This document shows, in pieces, positions 48,689 through 59,231 of a DNA stretch of 64,000 nucleotides (positions within the stretch are counted from its first letter, which is position 1; each line of letters starts with the position of its first letter). This stretch comes from Linyphia triangularis (Eukaryota; Arthropoda; Arachnida; Araneae; Linyphiidae), in assembly GCA_963978545.1 (NCBI GenBank), contig OZ021732.1:28860123-28924122 (forward strand), given 5' to 3'. A program made the position numbers and the translations under genes. Under the pieces are notes generated by a model. The model searched no databases and was not told where the DNA came from. It saw only the letters and a program-made list of their open reading frames with translations.

Positions 48689-49095
48689 AGTAAGGATCAT
48701 TCCCTATACTCGATATGTAACAGTCTTCTAGCCCAGTGCATTTAGAAACTACTTTCTATAGAAAACACTGAAAGTTGACTAGTAGCTACGAAAATGAATC
48801 ACTTAAGGAAAGGACATAACTTAAAAAGACGAAAATAGCGTCTGATAATATATTTTATTTTATATCTCAAATCCTTACGCCAATGCATATCCAGTGGCGC
48901 CACCTGCAAATAGTCTTTTGCTATTTTAATTTTCATTTATAATAGATAAACATTAAATGAAATCAATTTATGTCATCTCACTAAGTGATCCTTTTCTACT
49001 TACTCACCAAATTTCAATATTTCCTAGAAAGTAGTTTCTAAATACACTGGGCTAGAAGATTGTAACATAGCGAGTATAGGGAATAATCCTTACTA
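48689..49095. repeat. Long imperfect hairpin 2, adjoining hairpin 1
   Basis: The left arm (about 48689-48760) and right arm (about 49025-49095) are inverted copies: TCTTCTAGCCCAGTGCATTT pairs with 'aaatacactgggctagaaga', with flanking likeness on both sides. The loop is about 265 bp and holds the CTCF-like site at 48891. The two hairpins together may be one foldback element. Confidence 0.7.
48891..48907 (-). promoter_or_regulatory. CTCF-like motif, best match in the window
   Basis: On the minus strand this reads GCAGGTGGCGCCACTGG. It contains the GCAGGTGGCGC core typical of strong animal CTCF sites and sits in the loop of hairpin 2. Confidence 0.4.
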
Positions 49096-49109
49096 GGATT
49101 TCCTTTTAA

Positions 49110-49590
49110 ACTTATACAGTGTCTTTCAGAAAGGAATCCTTAACTTTGAAGTGGCATAACTCGGAAACAATGAGAAAGAGAAATAAGGCCAAAATTGGGA
49201 TTTTGGATAGACAGCAATGGAATTTTAAATACACAGGTTTGTAAAATATGTTGATGGGAGTAAATTTAATGACGACTGCATATGGTTTATGAGGTCCCTT
49301 TTCATTTGGACGGATTTGTCAATAAATAAAAGCGGTGAATATGGGTACCGAAAAGCAAGTACCAAGAAAAAAAGTACCATCTTGCAAAAGTGACCGGTTG
49401 TACTGCACTATCCTGTATAGAGATCGCAGGACCATTTATCATGAGGTAAACGATGAACTCGTTCCGCTATACTTAGATTTTACAACAATATATTGCCACA
49501 TTTCAATATTTTAACTAATTTTTGAAAAACAGTGCATTTAAAATCCCATGCTAGCTTATTCATCATTAAGGATCTTAAGGATTGCTTTTA
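49110..49590 (+). repeat. Dispersed repeat family R2, uninterrupted copy
   Basis: 'atagacagcaatgg', 'ttttaaatacacaggtttgtaaaat' and CCGCTATACTTAGATTTTAC match the two separated parts of the copy at 20030-21110. The start TACAGTGTCTTTCAGAAAGG looks like a transposon end, but no inverted partner was found. Confidence 0.5.
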
Positions 49591-50054
49591 AGCGTTTTCG
49601 CCTCTGCAAGCACATAATGTCATTTGAATACTTCCCACTCCCCATAATGCTTTAAAATAGGTTGCCTATAGTTAGTTAAAATTTTAATTTGTTTATAAAG
49701 GAGTTTGTTGTACAAGAGTTTTAGAGTGAATTTTAATTTTTGTCCAGATTAGATACTTGCGTATTATTCCGTCGACAATTGGAGAACTTTCGATTTAGTT
49801 TCGGTTGATATTGCTGGTATAGATCTTTATAGTGATTACCAAGTCTTCTTCGACTTCAAGACTCTAACCAAGCCATGAGTTATTCCATTTAAAAGTTAGT
49901 GAGATCTTTTTAAATAACCTAAATATTCCTAAATAAAAATGTTATAGATCAGTATAAGTTGATACCCGTGTTTCTGCACCATAAGTAACTGGTATTTTAA
50001 CAGTTTGGCGTATAGATTATCTTTAAAGTTTTTGGAGGTCTAATACAATATGAA

Positions 50055-50686
50055 CTAGGAGTGTGGAACATCGCACAGCTTTCAATTACACTATAATACT
50101 GGTCACTGCATTTAAGTATTTGAATTTGACGTGGAATGGTATTATGTACTGTTTTCATATTTTTATTCATTGAAAAAACTGGCCAGTTAGGCGATGATTC
50201 TTACAACAAAGGAAAACAAAGGTTTAAAAAAAATGGCGAATTTGGTGATATTCTTTTCGAGAATTATTTCTTTCTTGATAAGTGAAACAGAAAACGGAGA
50301 AGAAACTGTCGTGGATAGGTGATGTTCAAAGGAAGAGAACTCTGCAATAAAGACGTTCGTTTTTCAACTTTTTTTCGCCTTTATCGCATTTCTACGGGAA
50401 TTTCGTAGGTGGGGAAGTTTAGAACACTTTAGGAGACATTATAAAGCGATTTTTATCAAAATCCTTAATGGTAGGTCCCATGGCCCCCACTAACCCTTAT
50501 GCAAAATTTGAACATCGTAGGTCAATCTGGTAGAGAGTTATGTTGACCATAGTGACGTAAAAAAAAAATTCTAGATCACTTTTTTGACGTCAGGATGTTT
50601 TAAAAAGTGGAAAATGCAAAAGAATAAAAAAAAATGTTTTGACTGGAAACAAACAACCCTATGTTAACAAATGGGTAATTGAAACT
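50055..50686 (-). mobile_element. DINE-1-like element, copy 6
   Basis: On the minus strand it ends TGCGATGTTCCACACTCCTAG at 50055, followed by T. Its head GTTTCAATTACCCATTTG is at about 50686. The GCGCATGCGC segment is deleted. The 129-codon frame starting at 50639 begins inside this head and runs into unique sequence. Confidence 0.6.
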
Positions 50687-52217
50687 AAAAATAACACTTA
50701 TTTTTTACTGCGATTTAATTTTTTTTTTTCTACTTGCTTCATACAAAACTACAGAACAAAAAAAAGTACAAGTCCCCAAAAAAAATTACAAGTCCCATTA
50801 CTCGCCTCTTCCAAATGCGTTGTTCAGGTCAGTTACGCATGGGTGACAACGAGAAAAAACACTGAGCCATGTCACTTACTAAGGTCGAAAAAAAATGACC
50901 GTTCATTTTTTTTATTTGTATCTGCAGAAAAATACGAGGAATTTTCAGGAAATAGATTGTGTTCTGACCATTTAGTGACCATCAACGTTGCTGGTTTATA
51001 TGGTCAATTATCTCAAGCGGTCACGTAGAGGTCAAAGTAATATTTTGTGTCTGTATTTTTTTTTATAGACAATGATGAAGCAATAATTCAAGGTCGTACG
51101 CAAGAAGCTTAGTTGGGGTTGTTAGTCAGGCTAAGCATTATTAATAATTGTCATAAATTATAAAAATTAATGAAGAATAATTAGATGCAAGTTTTTGGTT
51201 TATTGTTGAATCTTCAAATTTGTTTGGGCAAGGCGAGTATACTCTTCTTCAAGGTGTGAAGGTAATACTAATACGTGTATACTTTTCACCTGAACAACTG
51301 TTGAATCTTTAACGTTGGGCACAAGTATACTATTCAAGTTGGAAACACAAGTATACTCCTCAAGAAAAGCAATTGTTATATCTGAAACACAGCATAAGTA
51401 TATTCCCGTCACAGAAACAACATCTCCAAGTAGTCCCAGGTGAAATGATGAAGGCGGAAACGTCTTCTGGAGTCTGTCTCGTCTGATTTCTCATTTTTAC
51501 TGTATTAATTTAAACGCCTTGAGACTCATTTGAACTTTGAATTCTACATCTACGAAGTTCGTTCTTTAATTATTGGATGACAGCGCAAGCTTATTTCTCT
51601 TTGGAAACTTGTCAAAGACAAATATATATGACGATGTAAAGCCAAGATGGATCTGATCATCAGCGATATTTCGATAATCTTACATTTACTATCTAAATTG
51701 AGGTAATAACTTAACCATGACTCAAACCATCAAGTCACACAACGATTCGATGGTGGTGAAAAGCAGCTTCACTGAAAGTAGCTAATGCTAGGTCCGCATT
51801 TAAGTTAATTTCATCTTAAAGATGGATACCTAGAAGATTGAAAAACGTCCACATAATAAAAAATAAGCATGTGCTACCTTCCAATAATTGAAGAACAAAC
51901 TTCATAAAAGCAGATTTCAAAGTCCCAATGGGTCTGAAAGAGTTAAAATTAATACAGTACCATGAGAAGACTGGTGGCACTTACAAGTCTCATCAGTAAG
52001 TAAAGGGTTACAGAATTGCACCATGAATGGGAATAAATTACCACTGGGGTCGACGAGCTCATACAGTATTTCTGATATAGATAAAAAAATTTAACATCTT
52101 TAACAATGTTCAATCAAATAGAGGAACAACGACATCCAAACGTCTGAATCTCCTGCCGCAGTTAAAACGCTCAACGTTTGATAGAACAGTGAAGTTAGTT
52201 GAGTTCTTTTCATAATA
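50687..52217. other. No supported gene
   Basis: At 51200-51412 the minus strand is open for 70 codons. AAGTATACT-like words recur there four or five times on the + strand, suggesting a decayed short repeat. No other feature is recognised. Confidence 0.4.
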
Positions 52218-52459
52218 CAGGGTTATTCAGAATTCCCTCACGGGTTTCGAAGTGCTATAGTAAAAAAAAACTAAGACTAATACAGCAAATAAGAACATTT
52301 GAAATAATACAGAAACAATTCAAGTTTTATTTACATAGGTTACAGGTGTTCTATGTGGGAACCCTTGGTCACACGGCATACATCAATGCGATAGTCCAGT
52401 TCCTGCCGAAATGTTCAGTCCTTGCTTCGAAACCAGGGAGGGAATTCTGAATAACCCTG
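52218..52459. mobile_element. MITE with TA target duplication
   Basis: Inverted ends of about 35 bp (CAGGGTTATTCAGAATTCCC on both strands, continuing to GTTTCGAA) enclose about 170 bp. TA flanks both sides (52216-52217 and 52460-52461). The length (242 bp), long inverted repeats and TA target fit a mariner-type miniature element. Confidence 0.8.
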
Positions 52460-53569
52460 TACAACACCAGCTATTGGCAATGCAGCACCAAATCAAACAA
52501 TCATTTACTTATGAGCCAATAGCCAACACTGTTTAGATTATTCAATTTAATTTAATTGTTCAGCGTTAAGAAATGGTCTAGAAATTAAAACTCTTCGCAA
52601 AAGATTTTTTTTTTTTTTTTTAAATGATCCCACGTCTTCCTAGTTTTTGTTCCTTCGACAAGCACATAACCACAAGTGGCCAATTCAGCAACAACAAAAA
52701 AACATCAAGTAATTTCCAGGTTTCCACCAAAAACAAATTCTTGATCGCTAATACCAGGGTTGACTCGGAACGCTTTTGCGCATAGTAATTTACAACTTCG
52801 TCTTAAAGGGTGTTTTTTGGCGTTGCAGCACTGCCCGTCATGCCTGGATTCCTAACTTACTTCCTTTTCAAAATCTTCCCCCCTTTTTATTTCTCCACAA
52901 TTGTTACGATTCGGCGAAAAGGTTTTCCTTGTTTAGTTGTTTTCTACCTTTGGTTATTATTTTTCTGCTTGAAACTTTTTTTCGTCGCTTATTTCGGAGT
53001 GTGTAGCCGCCTTTTCATTAGATCAACTGCAACTTGTTATTAGTTAAAGGGTAACCTATTCCCAAGTGATCACCTTGAAAGAGGTTGTTTGGAGGTGGCA
53101 TCGCCGGAAAGGGGGAGGGCCGCGTTTAAGAAGAAAAGGATCTTATTGCAAGTAGAATGAGAAAAAAAACAAAGCACGTTATTCTTTCTTTAAAGCGTGT
53201 AATTGTTAACTTCGCAAACACTCCAATGTCCCCTTACATCTGAACCGAAATCTTATTACTTCCTATGCTTGTAAAATGACAATTGAACAGTCTCTAAATT
53301 GGAACAGGTTCATCTGATTTTCCCCGCTTTTTCTGTGCTGATACTAATGTTTTATGAGCGGAAACGGATCATAACTAGTGTTTATACATACCAACAGATT
53401 TACGGGATGGCTTACACTGCCGTCAGAAATTAATGTCCCCTAAGCCCCAAAATTTTTAAATTCATATAGTTTGAGACTTTATGATTAGTCTTTAGAAAAT
53501 ATTATTTTTGTTTTATTGAATGGTTTAAGTACTTGATCATACAAACCTAATTCAACAATAAAAAAATTA
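52460..53569. other. No supported gene
   Basis: Two overlapping open frames (52776-53043) encode Phe- and Leu-rich sequence with no motif. The remainder is A+T-rich. Confidence 0.4.
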
Positions 53570-53581
53570 TAATTTCAAAGG

Positions 53582-53762
53582 TTAGTTGGTTGTTTTCAGA
53601 TTATCTGGTGCCGTCAGCAACACGAAGGCTATAATGCGCCGAAATATTCGTCATTAGACAAGCCAACATACATTTACAAACACCCATGCCTAACACGGGA
53701 CTTGAACCTGCAATCTCGCGGTCTAGAAGCTAGCACGCTAACCACTATACCGTTTGGTCGGC
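53582..53762 (-). mobile_element. tRNA-derived SINE, family 2, with target duplication
   Basis: Nearly the same as the copy at 33669, with B box GCAGGTTCAAGTCCCGTG. The flanks TAATTTCAAAGG (53570-53581 and 53763-53774) form a 12-bp direct duplication. Confidence 0.85.
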
Positions 53763-53774
53763 TAATTTCAAAGG

Positions 53775-54195
53775 ACAAACGTAAAAGCGTTAAAATATGC
53801 ATTTGAATCTTTTTGAATTTAGGGCTTTTTAACTTATGACGGCAGCACAGATGCTGCATTACAGAACGACAATTTAGGAAACTATTTCATAAAAAAAAAT
53901 TCTGATATTTTTTTTTTTTTTTTTTTTTTCCGATTTATAGCATGACCATTCAGTAAACTAAACATAAAAAAAGCTATAGTAAAACAATAATGTTTAGACA
54001 TTCAATAATTCTGTTTTATCATAAAAATAAGCCATAAAAAATCTTGGTTAAATTATAAAAAAGGCCATCTCGAAAAACTTCAGCAGTTATATTCATTGCG
54101 TCACTTTTATTCAAAGAAGCCATTTTAGTTTTGCATGATGCAAACAAATAGTTAGTAGTTACGTAAAAAAAATGCTCTCTCAATTCAAACTCTTA

Positions 54196-54228
<33 letters not shown>

Positions 54229-54973
54229 GTCTCTCTTGAAATTTTAAAATCTGAGAAAAGCTCTTTTTGAAATTTGCGATTTAATTAAATTCATGGATAG
54301 ATCATAGCCCAATGCCAAATAACACATCACTTCCTCATCTGGTGCCTTTAATACACAGAAGTATACTGGTCGGTATAGTATCAATTTCGTAATTGGTAAA
54401 ATGCTTCCACAACATTCATTGCGTTAAATGCGAAACACAAATATACCGGAAGATTTTATTGCAAGAGTAAGAAACAAATTCTCAAGTCTTATATAATCTA
54501 TGCTTCAAATTGTCACATCTATCAAAGTATTCATTCTAAGCATATTAAATATTTACCATGAGTAATATATTTAAATTTAATGATAATTACATTTTTCAAT
54601 CAAATCTCGCGAATAAACATTACTTAATGTCGTTAAATCCAATCGTATCTCAAAATGCGGATTTAAGTGAATGCGCACGTCTTCAAAAAAAAACTTTACC
54701 TTCTTTGCATTCAGTCAAAAAGCTTATGTCCCTAAAAGTTTTATCCAAGTCCATTCGTATATATTGGTCCAATAATTTAGCAGACATTGTATTACGTTTG
54801 ATGATTAACTTACAGCATTGTCGTCCTAGCTGGATAAACTGGTTGTTTTTTAGAGCTCTAGGCCATTCTTACACCTCCCTCATAAACTTATATTCTCCCA
54901 AATACAAGATTGCTGGAAATATTGCTTTATGAGATAGTCGTAGTATGGAATAATCCCTATAATTTCTATGTTA
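53775..54973. other. No supported gene
   Basis: Contains long T runs (e.g. 54200-54228). The 124-codon frame at 54558-54932 has no motif, no codon bias and is within chance length for this composition. Confidence 0.4.
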
Positions 54974-55187
54974 CAGTAAGCAAAAAAAAATTCGAACGAT
55001 GGCTATATCTTGTATTCTAATTGATGAAATAACAAAAGTCAAGTGCCGTTGTAAATTGTGGAAGGTCTTTATTAATTGTACTTAATTTTTTTTAATCATG
55101 AAAGGTCATCTACATACTAAAACTAAACCAAACTTTAAAAAGTTCAATGCAAACCCATAATATTATACCATATTTAGATTTAGTATC

Positions 55188-55230
<43 letters not shown>

Positions 55231-56039
55231 ACGTCTAAATAAAAAATTTCATAATTTTCCAATGAATGGTAATGTCAAAAAAAATTGCAAATTATTGTTA
55301 AAAAGAAAATTCGGTTTTTTAGCCATAAATTCTTAAATAGTTCATTTATTTTAGCAATTTTTATTTTAAACAATAGTTTATAAATGGCCAAACATAAATT
55401 ACATGCAACATTTGTATTAAACAGTTTTTTAATAATTATTAATTAGTAAAACAACTTTAATTTTTTTTTTTAAATGGAAACATGTCTTATTTTTTTCTTC
55501 TGTTAGAATTATCATGGTCCAAAACCCTTCCAGAAATTTTTTTCATTCCATTTTGACATTTAGTTCTCATTATTTTAGCTAAAATGTAAAAAGCTCACTT
55601 TAAGGGACAGTGTAATAGATTAAGTATTGAAGCACGCAAAACGTTTGCTTTTTCCCGCTTTAAAGAAATTTGCCCTCAAGATCGGTCAAAACATTTTCGT
55701 CATAAATGACGTGTTTCTCAACATAATGAACTGAAATTTAGTATCTAGGATAAACGAAGTATTCCAAATCGAAAGTAAACGCAAAAAATAGGGATTCGTA
55801 TTGAAATTTTTAAAAATTGGGTTAAATTTACTTAGCAGCAGCAGCAGACAGTACTAAACAATACAAAACAGACAAAAACTGAACAAACAAAAACAGAACA
55901 GTTCTGTAACAAAAAAAAAAATTTGCACCTGACATGTAGAAGTCTGAAACAAAACATTTTTGTGCAAACCTCAAGATTCTAGGATAATTAGAACCAAAGA
56001 TATTGCCATTGTTCGGAATTTTTTTTCCTTGGCGTACTG
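54974..56039 (-). mobile_element. TIR DNA element, copy 2 (inverted partner of 18633)
   Basis: Ends CAGTAAGC, an A run, then TTCGAACGATGGCTATATCT on the left, and GCCATTGTTCGG, a T run, then GCGTACTG on the right. The interior matches copy 1 in reverse, including the coding remnant. An A run of more than 40 lies at about 55190-55229. Confidence 0.6.
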
Positions 56040-58492
56040 TTCATGCTGTCCGTGACTCTGTACATAATTTTTACTAAAAATGGAGAATTTGGAACACTTT
56101 TGAAGCAAGGCTGCAATATATTGAAGTTAACTTAACACGTTGAACCTTATCTTAAAAGATGTAAATCAAGTTTCAAACAAAAGAAAAAGAATCAAATAAA
56201 GTTTGAAATATTTGTCTTATAAACTGCTTTTGAAGCATCATTTGTGAACGGCTAGCCTTTGTGAATATTAAAACTATATTTATAAAAAGGATTAGTTTTA
56301 ATATGATTTATATATTAAAGATCATTCCTCATTATCACAATTCACCAACACTTTTAACGATCGAAAATACCAATTATTATAAAAAAGCAGTATTACTACA
56401 TTACCAAATTTGGACATATGCTTGTTTGGACAGAGCTAAATAAGCCTGAGTTTAAATTTGGCAATATTTGTTTTATTAAAGATTACGTCTTAAAAGTTCA
56501 TATTCTATTGAATCATACCATTGTGTCCGAGTCAAATTAGTTTCTGAAGCATTTAGCGCGAGTTATAAAAAAGCGTCATATGCATAATCCAATAGGAGTA
56601 GATTCTTCTTCTTTTTCACTCAGTTGAGTTGCCCAATTATGACTTATGCCATGGGGTTTCGAAAGGCACTCATAAGCAATATTCATACGATTAGTACTCT
56701 CAGTCAGGAAAAAATAAAATTGAATGCATCGATAATTTATAAAACCTTCTCAAGATAGTTGTCTTTTTAAAAACGACTATTAGCCCCAAAGACACTTCAT
56801 TCATATAGGGGAAAAAAACCATTTTTATTCTTTCCTAAAAAAATAGACTTTTTCCAAAACATCCGATTTCTTCTCGAAACATAAGGGGGTGATGAACAGA
56901 GAAAGATGTGAAAAAGAAAAAGGTTCCTCATTTACGTGCAGGTGGAGGGAAGAAGTTCCTGAAATGGGGAATAGGAAACGGAGGGAAATCTTCTCTCTTT
57001 TGATGAAACAAGGCTTCGTTTGTGGGAGTGCACGAAAGAGCGAAAGCGGCACTCGTGGGGTAGGGTTGCCGGAATTCAAATAGGGAGCCAAGTGGCACAA
57101 CCCGAAAGGAGCCAAATTTATTCGGCACCTGAGCAAATATTAATGGGTGATGAGCTTGGGTTTTAAATTATGAATAGTATTTCTGAAATACCAGCTGGCC
57201 ATAATTAAGCTACACTTTTAGGGTTAACTAGAGCTTGTTGCAATGGACATATCTACATGAAGTATTGCTATACTATTTTGACCATGGGTTATTGTGGAGT
57301 TATTTGGGGCAAGACCAATACTAGGGCCCGAATGTACCATAACAATGTAAAAACTAAAAAAAAAAAAAAATAATAATAGTAATAATAATAATAATAGTGA
57401 CCACCAAAAATATTTTTAGATAATTTTTGTCAAAACAAATTTGGAACGTTCCGCAGTTTTAGCGTTTTGTAATTTTGAGAGGGAAAAACACTATATGATT
57501 ACGACAAGTAATTTTTGCACCGCCGACATCTGAACTAGAACCTTTCTCCATGTTCACACCAACAAGAATTTTTGGAAAAGAAAATAAATAAATTTCGAAT
57601 TTTTGTCGGATTGAAATATGGCACTTTAAGGTTTTACATGGAATCTAACTTAACAGGTTTAATCTTATCAGTCAAGTTGTGACAGAAACTTGAGACCAAA
57701 TAAATAATACTCCAATAAATATTTATTATCTCTCAGATAATAGCTGTTCCTGAAATGCTCTTAGCAGTTTTTTGAAGATATGTTGATTTTCACTGGAATT
57801 CAAATAAAGATTTTTTTTTTAATTTTTTTTTCTCAGTTTTTTTTTAAGGTATAGGTTGTTTTAAAATAAACATCAGTTTCTTTATCAGACCAAACGGAAT
57901 ATTTTCCTACCACAAAATCAAACGAAGCATTCAAATATTGCTTCAGAACCCTTGAAATTTGACACTATATATAAGAACAAAAAGCGATAAATTTGAAAAG
58001 GGAATACTATTACACTTTTTGAAATAGCATTACAAAAAAATTCTTCAAATTTTACAAAAAACTTCTAACACCAGCTGTTGGAACAATTAGAAAAAAATTG
58101 AACCACTCAGCTTATTTCGAATTAAAAAAATTTCATTCAAATTGAATTTGTTTTACTTTATCATATTTGGGAAAAAAAATCTTCTAAGTTTTAAAGTAAT
58201 ATATCGATAAATATTTAAAGGGGGGGGGGGGATTCCTTATTATATATTTGGGAAAGATAAACACTAACGGTTAATCTTTAAGACTCAAAAAGTGTTATAT
58301 CTCAAGAGAAATTCGTCTAATTGTAATTGAATAATTTGATGTGTTTATAAGTTAATGCTAAATAACGGCGATTGTTAAACACGCACAGATAATTTCGAGG
58401 AAAGTCAACATTTATAAGAAATATTGGGCATTCGAGTAGATATTGTCAATTTAATGCGCAATTTTTAATTCATATTTTTATATTAATAATAT
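56040..58492. other. No supported gene; one purine-rich patch
   Basis: The patch at 56889-57120 is markedly less A+T-rich than its flanks, strongly purine-biased on the + strand and open in one + frame (64 codons) and two minus frames. No protein family was recognised. A TAA/AAT microsatellite lies at about 57371-57396. Confidence 0.35.
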
Positions 58493-59231
58493 TGTTGCGT
58501 TGGTGGGGGTTCGAAAGATTTGAAGCCAAAGCAGATCAAAACTTGCAGAAATTTATTCCAATATAATTCTTCAGATTCTCTTACAGGTCCAGAACTTCTC
58601 GTTCTAGTAGACACAATACAGCTCTTTTCACAACAATAGAGCAGAAAACAGCAGTTAAAAACTTGACAACACAACTGCTAAATCGCCGCAAAGGACAATG
58701 CAATACAGTTCGCTTTAGAACTACTCGGAATGCTCACTGAGACTCAGTAATTCCAGTCAACTAACGGACTCAGCTAACAACTAACTCAGTGACTCAAAAT
58801 CAGTCAACTCACTGACTAACCTCACTCACGGCCGGGCTTATATAGGGGAGGCTGCGAACATTATTGAAACTTCTAGAGGTAGATATTTGGAGCACTTTCC
58901 AGATCGTAGTTGAAAAGTCCTATATATGTACATGGGGACCGAAAATGTCGCAAATGGTCGCCAAGTTTGGCGACAAAAATTAGTCGCCAACTAGGCTCTA
59001 TCTCGCCAATTTGGCGAGATTGCCATTACCATAATGTTAAATGCCCTGCTCCTTAAAACTCGCTTCCCAGAGTTACCTCTGTAAAACTCGTTATCAAGCA
59101 TCAAGAGACTCATTGCAGGGAAACAAACTAAAGGCGAACTATTGCACTGCCTTATGCAAAATGTACATAAATTTTCCTATTTACAAAATTAACACTACGA
59201 AATATTTACAAATATACAAAAATTCGTAACA
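58493..59231 (-). mobile_element. Solo LTR of a Ty3/gypsy-like retrotransposon
   Basis: On the minus strand it begins TGTTACGAATTTTTG and ends ACGCAACA. The flanks are ATAT on both sides (58489-58492 and 59232-59235). A TATA box (CCCTATATAAGCCC, minus strand, about 58845) and downstream AATAAA (about 58550) mark U3, R and U5 in the expected order. There is no internal region. It carries repeated TTGGCGA/TCGCCAA words at about 58955-59020. The length is 739 bp. Confidence 0.75.

Noticed and set aside
50639..51028. 129-codon frame as a gene
   Set aside because: It begins in the head of a DINE-1-like element, has no motif, and its length is within chance for this amount of sequence.
54558..54932. 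124-codon frame as a gene
   Set aside because: Composition matches the A+T-rich background, with no domain, no splice context and a chance-compatible length.
58483..58674. Cys-rich minus-strand frame (starting MCCQVFNCC) as a second Cys-rich gene
   Set aside because: It lies within the U5/R part of a solo LTR and shows no repeat pattern like the 23 kb gene.
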